NCBI RefSeq assembly: GCF_001570545.1
Contig: NZ_BBXD01000027.1
Span: forward strand, 1-64,000
Source: Herbidospora mongoliensis
GTDB lineage: Bacteria; Actinomycetota; Actinomycetes; Streptosporangiales; Streptosporangiaceae
Length of the DNA stretch: 64,000 nucleotides
Direction: 5' to 3'
The translations under genes were made by a program, and so were the position numbers. The notes below the pieces were generated by a model, which was not told the DNA's origin, did no database searches, and saw only the letters and a list, made by a program, of their open reading frames with translations. Of the stretch, positions 59,759-64,000 are shown one piece after another; the stretch's first letter is position 1, and the number at the start of each line of letters is the position of its first letter.

Positions 59759-60789
59759 CGACGACCGAAGCGGGGGCTCGCGACGTCGCGGAGGTGCTCG
59801 CGTGGAGCCGGGAGCTGGTTCAGCCGGCGATCCGGGCGGCGGTCGACTCGCTGCCCGCGTCGATGCGGCACATCTCCGGCTATCACATGGGCTGGTGGGA
59901 CGAACGGGGCCGTCCGATCACCGTCGGTTCCGGCAAGTCGGTGCGCCCGGCGCTGGCCCTGCTGGCGGCCGAGGCGGTGGGCGGGTCGGCCGAGGGGGCG
60001 CTGCCGGCGGCGGTGGCGGTCGAGCTCGTCCACGACTTCTCGCTGCTGCACGACGACGTGATGGACGGCGACGCGACGCGGCGGCACCGGCCGACGGCGT
60101 GGCGGGTGTTCGGGGTGAGCCAGGCGATCCTGGCCGGTGACGCACTGGTGTCGCTGGCGTTCGCCCGGCTGGCCGAGAGCGGTCATCCGCTGGCCCACGA
60201 GGGGGCCGGGCTGCTGAACTCGACGGTGCTCGACCTGCTCGACGGGCAGAGCGCCGACGTCGGGTTCGAAGACCGGGCCGACGTGACCCTGTCGGAGTGC
60301 ATGCGGATGGCCGGGTCGAAGACCGGCGCGCTCATCGCGTGCGCCTGCGCGCTCGGCGCCCTCTACGGGGGCGCCGACGCGAGGGCCATCGAGCATCTGC
60401 GCGCCTTCGGGGCCGAGCTGGGGCTGGCGTTCCAGCTGGCCGACGACCTGCTCGGCATCTGGGGCGACCCGGCGGTCACCGGCAAGCCGGTGTTCTCCGA
60501 TCTGGCCAACCGCAAGAAGTCGCTGCCGGTGGTGGCCGCGCTCACGTCCGCGACCGGGGAGGCCGCGGAACTGGCCGCGATCTACCGGTCGGGCACCGTC
60601 CTGTCGGACGGCGAGCTGGCCAGGGCCGCCGAGCTGGTGGAGCGGGCCGGTGGCCGCGACTGGTGCCGCGAGACCGCCGACGGCCTGCTCGCGCGGGCCG
60701 CCGGTCACCTGGCGGAGGCGGGCTGCGCGCCCCGCCCGGCGGCCGAGCTCACCGGGCTGTCCACGCTGATGGCCCGGCGAACTCTCTAG
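59755..60789 (+). CDS. Polyprenyl diphosphate synthase, probable encapsulin cargo
   Basis: 344 residues from ATG 59755, overlapping the shell stop. Trans-prenyltransferase motifs: [17 protein letters not shown], first Asp-rich motif [11 protein letters not shown] (DDxxD) with following [10 protein letters not shown], second Asp-rich region [14 protein letters not shown], then [20 protein letters not shown]. It condenses isopentenyl diphosphate with allylic diphosphates to C15-C20 or longer chains. Polyprenyl synthases are a recognised cargo class of Family 2B encapsulins. The N-terminal extension before the fold is short (about 10 residues), so no long disordered targeting peptide is obvious. 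The 3' end overlaps the convergent gene by four bases. Confidence 0.92.
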   Translation: MTTTEAGARDVAEVLAWSRELVQPAIRAAVDSLPASMRHISGYHMGWWDERGRPITVGSGKSVRPALALLAAEAVGGSAEGALPAAVAVELVHDFSLLHDDVMDGDATRRHRPTAWRVFGVSQAILAGDALVSLAFARLAESGHPLAHEGAGLLNSTVLDLLDGQSADVGFEDRADVTLSECMRMAGSKTGALIACACALGALYGGADARAIEHLRAFGAELGLAFQLADDLLGIWGDPAVTGKPVFSDLANRKKSLPVVAALTSATGEAAELAAIYRSGTVLSDGELARAAELVERAGGRDWCRETADGLLARAAGHLAEAGCAPRPAAELTGLSTLMARRTL

Positions 60790-61400
60790 CGGGACGCGGA
60801 CGGCCGCCGGTCGGCTGTGAACTGCCCGACGGACACGAGACGGTGGGGCTGGGCGGCGACGAGGGCGCCCAGCACCCCGAACGTGCCGATCAGCCAGGCG
60901 GCGCTGACGATCGTGCTGAAGGTGTCGCCCCCGAGGATCGAGGCGGCCATCGTGACCGGGAACCACGCCCCGGCCAGCAGCGGCAGCCAGCACAGTACCC
61001 CCTGCAACCGTCCCTGGACGGCCATGACGACGCCGAGCACCAGCAGCAGCAACTGGCTGAGCGGCCAGCAGGCGTCGATCGCGGCCAGCCAGAGCGGGAA
61101 GTCGTCGTGTGACTTGTAGCCGAACGAGAGGGCGTTCAGCACGAACGCGCCGGTCAGCGTGGCCATTAGGACGTACGGCAGGAAGCGGGTCACCCCGTCG
61201 CCCGCCAGGCGCTGCTGGGCCACGAGCACGATCCAGGCGAAGACGCCGACGACGAACAGCATGCCGGTGACGGTGTCGAGGGTCTGGATGCCCTCGTAGA
61301 TCTTGTCGCCGACGATCAGCGTGCCGATCGCCCACGCGGTGGCGCCGAAGGTGAGCAGCAGGCCCGCCGGGCGGACCTGGGCGGTGCGGGTGGAGACCAT
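60786..61400 (-). CDS. Polytopic membrane protein, unknown function
   Basis: 204 residues from ATG 61400 (AGGAGGG site). About six hydrophobic segments (GLLLTFGATAWAIGTLIVG, TGMLFVVGVFAWIVLVAQQ, LLLLVLGVVMAVQGRL, GTFGVLGALVAAQPHRLV), no charged catalytic motif. It is divergent from the sensor kinase gene and convergent with the polyprenyl synthase. No family named with confidence. Confidence 0.7.
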   Translation of the reverse strand: MVSTRTAQVRPAGLLLTFGATAWAIGTLIVGDKIYEGIQTLDTVTGMLFVVGVFAWIVLVAQQRLAGDGVTRFLPYVLMATLTGAFVLNALSFGYKSHDDFPLWLAAIDACWPLSQLLLLVLGVVMAVQGRLQGVLCWLPLLAGAWFPVTMAASILGGDTFSTIVSAAWLIGTFGVLGALVAAQPHRLVSVGQFTADRRPSASR

Positions 61401-61542
61401 GAGGCCCTCCTGGTTGGGGAACGTGCGAAGCGACTCCAAGAGTGGTGATCGCCCGTCCCGGGCGCCCAGGGAGCAGGAGTCCCGTCTTTTCCGGGACGCC
61501 GGCCCCTGCCGGGAATGTCCGGTCGTGTGGCACGCTTTCCGG

Positions 61543-63555
61543 ATGCTCCCCTCCCTCTCGCGCCGCACCGTGGCCGCGCTGTCGATCGCGGCGTTCTGCC
61601 TGGTCGCGGCGGTGCTGGCGGCGTGGGCGGAGATCCTCACGGGAGCGGTGACCCGGCCGGGCCCGATCTCGTTCTCCTCGTGGTCGTCGACCGTGCCCGG
61701 GGTGGCTCTGGCGGTCGCGGGGGCGGTGCTGGCGCTGCGGCTGCCCCGCCACGCGGTGACCTGGATCCTGCTCGCGGGCGGGCTGACCACCGCGCTGAAC
61801 GGGCTGGGGGCGGCGTACGCGGGCTATTCGATCACCCACCACGGCGGCGCGCTGCCGCTGACCGCGCCCGCCTTCTACGCGGGGGCGCGGCTCGGGCCGT
61901 TCATGAATTTGGTGCCGGTGCTCGTCCTGCTGTTCTTCCCGGACGGGCGGCTGCCGTCGGCGCGGTGGCGCCGGCCCGCCTGGCTGAGCCTGGGCGGGAC
62001 CGGCTTCGCGGTGCTGGTGTTCCTGGCCGTGCCGTGGCACATCGTGGAGCCGGGTGAAGAGTGGCCGGGGCTCGACGTCGCGTTCGTGCGGCTGCCCGAC
62101 GAGGTGTGGCGGGTGCTGTTCGGGGTCGCGCCGGTGCTGATCGCGGTGACCCTGGTGGTCTCGGTGGCGGCGTTCGTCGCCCGGTTCCGGGGTGCCGACC
62201 GGGTGCGGCGGGCGCAGCTGCGCTGGATGCTGCTGGCCGGGCTGCTCAATGTGGTCCTGCTGGCCGCTCCCCTGGTGGCCGACTGGCTGCCCGACGACGC
62301 GGTGTTCGTGGCGGCGATCGTGGCGCTGGCCGCTGCGGTGCTCATCGCGGTCGGCCGGTATCGCCTCTACGACATCGATCCGGTTCTCGGCTGGACGCTC
62401 GTCTACGGCGCCCTGGCCGCCGCCGTCGTCGGCATCGACGTGACGATCTTCGCGGGCATGAGCGCCCTGGTCGAGGAGCCCGCGGCGGCCGTGCTCGCGG
62501 CCGGGGTGGTCGCGGTGCTCTACGGCCCGCTGCGCACCTGGATCCAGAAGAAGGTCGGCGGGGTGCTGCGCGGCGAACCCTACGACGTGGTCTCGGCGCT
62601 GGCCCGGCGGCTGGAGGAGAGCGCGGGCCCGGAGGAACTCCTGCTCGCGGTGGCCACCGCCGTGGCGTCGGCTTTCCGATCTCCTTTCGTACGAGTGGAG
62701 CTCGACCGCCCCAGCGGAGGAGTGGTGGCCGTCGAACACGGCACCCGGCGCGACGACGGGGTGGTCGTGCTGCCGTTCGCCTACCGTGACGTGGAGATCG
62801 GCCGGCTGACCCTGGTCCCCCGGGCCGGCACGAGGCTGGCCGAGGCCGACCAGCGACTGCTGGCCGACGTGGTCAGGCAGGCGGCGGCCGCCGTGCGGGC
62901 CACCGCGCTCACCGAAGAACTGCAGCAGAGCCGCGAACGCCTGGTCGGCGGGGTCGAGGAGGAACGCAGGCGGCTCCGCCGCGACCTCCACGACGGCCTC
63001 GGCCCGACCCTCGCGGCGGCGGCGCTGAAGGTCGAGGCCGCCGGGAACCTGATGGACCGCGACCCGGCGCTGGCCCGGGAGGCGCTCGGCCAGGTGCGCG
63101 GCGACCTGTCGACGGTCCTCAACGACGTCCGGCGGCTGGTCCACGACCTGCGTCCCCCGGCGCTCGACCAGTTCGGCCTGGCCGGAGCCCTGCGTCAGGC
63201 GGCCGAGCGCTTCGGCGAGGGCACGGTGGCGATCGTGGTGTCCACCGCCGGAGACCTGACGGGCCTCCCGGCGGCGGCGGAGGTGGCGGCGTACCGGATC
63301 GGGTGCGAGGCGATGGTGAACGTGACCCGGCACGCGCGGGCGGCGCGCTGCGAGGTGCGGCTGACCGCGACCGGCGGCACGCTGGAGGTCGAGATCGTGG
63401 ACGACGGGCGCGGGCTGCGTACCGGAGAAGGAGTGGGAGTGGGCCTGCTGGCGATGCGCGAACGCGCCGAGGAACTGGGCGGCCGGTGCACCGTCACCGG
63501 GGGCGCGACCGGGACGAGGGTGCACGCGGTGCTGCCGCTGGCGGTACCCGCGTGA
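61543..63555 (+). CDS. Membrane sensor histidine kinase (HisKA_3 type)
   Basis: 670 residues from ATG 61543; earlier in-frame starts lie inside the divergent gap. Eight or so N-terminal helices (to about residue 330), a GAF-like region (ELLLAVATAVASAFRSPFV), then ERRRLRRDLHDGLGPTLAAA with the phospho-accepting His and an HATPase_c domain (IGCEAMVNVTRHARAA, IVDDGRGLRTGEGVGVGLLA). Overlaps the response-regulator start by four bases, forming a two-component pair. Signal unknown. Confidence 0.92.
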   Translation: MLPSLSRRTVAALSIAAFCLVAAVLAAWAEILTGAVTRPGPISFSSWSSTVPGVALAVAGAVLALRLPRHAVTWILLAGGLTTALNGLGAAYAGYSITHHGGALPLTAPAFYAGARLGPFMNLVPVLVLLFFPDGRLPSARWRRPAWLSLGGTGFAVLVFLAVPWHIVEPGEEWPGLDVAFVRLPDEVWRVLFGVAPVLIAVTLVVSVAAFVARFRGADRVRRAQLRWMLLAGLLNVVLLAAPLVADWLPDDAVFVAAIVALAAAVLIAVGRYRLYDIDPVLGWTLVYGALAAAVVGIDVTIFAGMSALVEEPAAAVLAAGVVAVLYGPLRTWIQKKVGGVLRGEPYDVVSALARRLEESAGPEELLLAVATAVASAFRSPFVRVELDRPSGGVVAVEHGTRRDDGVVVLPFAYRDVEIGRLTLVPRAGTRLAEADQRLLADVVRQAAAAVRATALTEELQQSRERLVGGVEEERRRLRRDLHDGLGPTLAAAALKVEAAGNLMDRDPALAREALGQVRGDLSTVLNDVRRLVHDLRPPALDQFGLAGALRQAAERFGEGTVAIVVSTAGDLTGLPAAAEVAAYRIGCEAMVNVTRHARAARCEVRLTATGGTLEVEIVDDGRGLRTGEGVGVGLLAMRERAEELGGRCTVTGGATGTRVHAVLPLAVPA

Positions 63556-64000
63556 CCCGGGTGCTGATCGCCGACGACCACCCCGTCTATCGCGACGGGC
63601 TGCGCATGATGCTCGCCTCCACCGGCGAGGTCGACGTGGTCGGCACCGCCGCCGACGGCGGCGAGGCGGTGGAGAAGGCGCTGGACCTGCGCCCGGACGT
63701 CGTCGTGATGGACCTCCAGATGCCCGTCATGGACGGCGTGACGGCGACCCAGCGGATCGTGGCCGAACTGCCCGGCGTCGGCGTGCTGGCCCTGACCATG
63801 CACGACGACGACGAGACCGTCTTCTCGGCGGTGCGCGCCGGGGCCCGCGGCTACCTGGTCAAGGGCGCCGGGCAGACCGAGATCCTGCGCGCCATCAAGG
63901 CCGTCGCCGGCGGTGAGGTGATCTTCGGCCCGGCGCTGGCGTCCCGGGTGACCCGGTTCTTCGCCCGGCTGCCCTCGGAACCGTTCCCCCAGCTCACGGC
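63552..64000 (+). CDS. NarL/LuxR-type response regulator, N-terminal part (cut by window edge)
   Basis: 150 residues visible from GTG 63552 (GTGA overlap with the kinase stop). Receiver domain: LIADDHPVYRDGL, phospho-acceptor Asp in VVVMDLQMPVMDG, Thr in LALTMHDDDE and Lys in GYLVKGAGQTE, then the linker FGPALASRVTRFF. The LuxR DNA-binding domain should follow beyond the window. Confidence 0.9.
   Translation, partial: MTRVLIADDHPVYRDGLRMMLASTGEVDVVGTAADGGEAVEKALDLRPDVVVMDLQMPVMDGVTATQRIVAELPGVGVLALTMHDDDETVFSAVRAGARGYLVKGAGQTEILRAIKAVAGGEVIFGPALASRVTRFFARLPSEPFPQLT

Noticed and set aside
59689-63525. A 1278-residue open frame on the minus strand
   Set aside because: It is antisense to the encapsulin end, polyprenyl synthase and sensor kinase genes, is rich in Arg/Gly/Pro/His low-complexity sequence and has no domain. 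It is a high-GC shadow frame.
1-64000. CRISPR arrays
   Set aside because: No regularly spaced short repeats were seen; repetitive stretches are WD40 repeats, paralogous shell genes and GC-rich low complexity.

Overview
This is a 64 kb stretch of a high-GC actinomycete chromosome. GTG and TTG starts are common, genes overlap by ATGA or GTGA, and the content (Lsr2-like protein, gamma-butyrolactone-receptor-type TetR, LAL regulator, DUF3152, Family 2B encapsulin) is typical of filamentous actinobacteria, perhaps the Streptosporangiaceae. No rRNA gene, complete tRNA gene or CRISPR array is visible, so the genus is inference.

Left end, 1-12640: a decayed mobile and defence island. Nested transposase remnants (1-1551) lie beside a 1489-residue membrane-linked STAND NTPase with WD40 repeats, which is visibly less GC-rich than the rest. 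Two copies of the 3' half of a tRNA-Lys(TTT) gene (6059 and 12594) look like attachment sites left by tandem integrations; no 5' half is present. Between them lie a Wadjet jetA relic (DUF3375), cut in frame by a 934-bp insertion sequence that is itself dead from an 8-bp tandem duplication, and an intact 1093-residue SF1 helicase-phospholipase D-zinc finger fusion resembling single-gene (type II) Mokosh.

13-30 kb: metabolic and regulatory genes. These include a tetO-like double operator between a TetR gene and a small-protein/quinone-oxidoreductase operon, a two-component pair, an FAD monooxygenase coupled to a cytochrome bd oxidase (short CydB), an FHA membrane protein with a small partner sharing an NNVGxDQ motif, a LysR regulator, a broken helicase, a TetR/TetX-like monooxygenase pair with a perfect palindrome between them, and two secreted proteins.

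31-38 kb: housekeeping-type genes (PHP phosphoesterase, Lsr2-like protein, metallo-beta-lactamase hydrolase, PemK-like protein, CHAP amidase, DUF3152 protein, SGNH hydrolase, LacI repressor).

38-51 kb: a PucR regulator divergent from a complete branched-chain-amino-acid-type ABC operon (livF-livG-livH-livM-livK). It is followed by a CHAT-like/STAND/TPR protein with an apparently lost catalytic His, and then by a second, decayed liv operon on the other strand whose livM and livK have been fused by deletion.

51-64 kb: a large LAL regulator, a degenerate AMP-binding protein, IclR and gamma-butyrolactone-receptor-like regulators, then the most distinctive locus: two tandem Family 2B encapsulin shell genes (HK97 fold with inserted cyclic-nucleotide-binding-like domain), separated by a strong terminator and translationally coupled to a polyprenyl diphosphate synthase that is the probable cargo. 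A membrane protein and a sensor kinase/response regulator pair (cut by the window end) follow.
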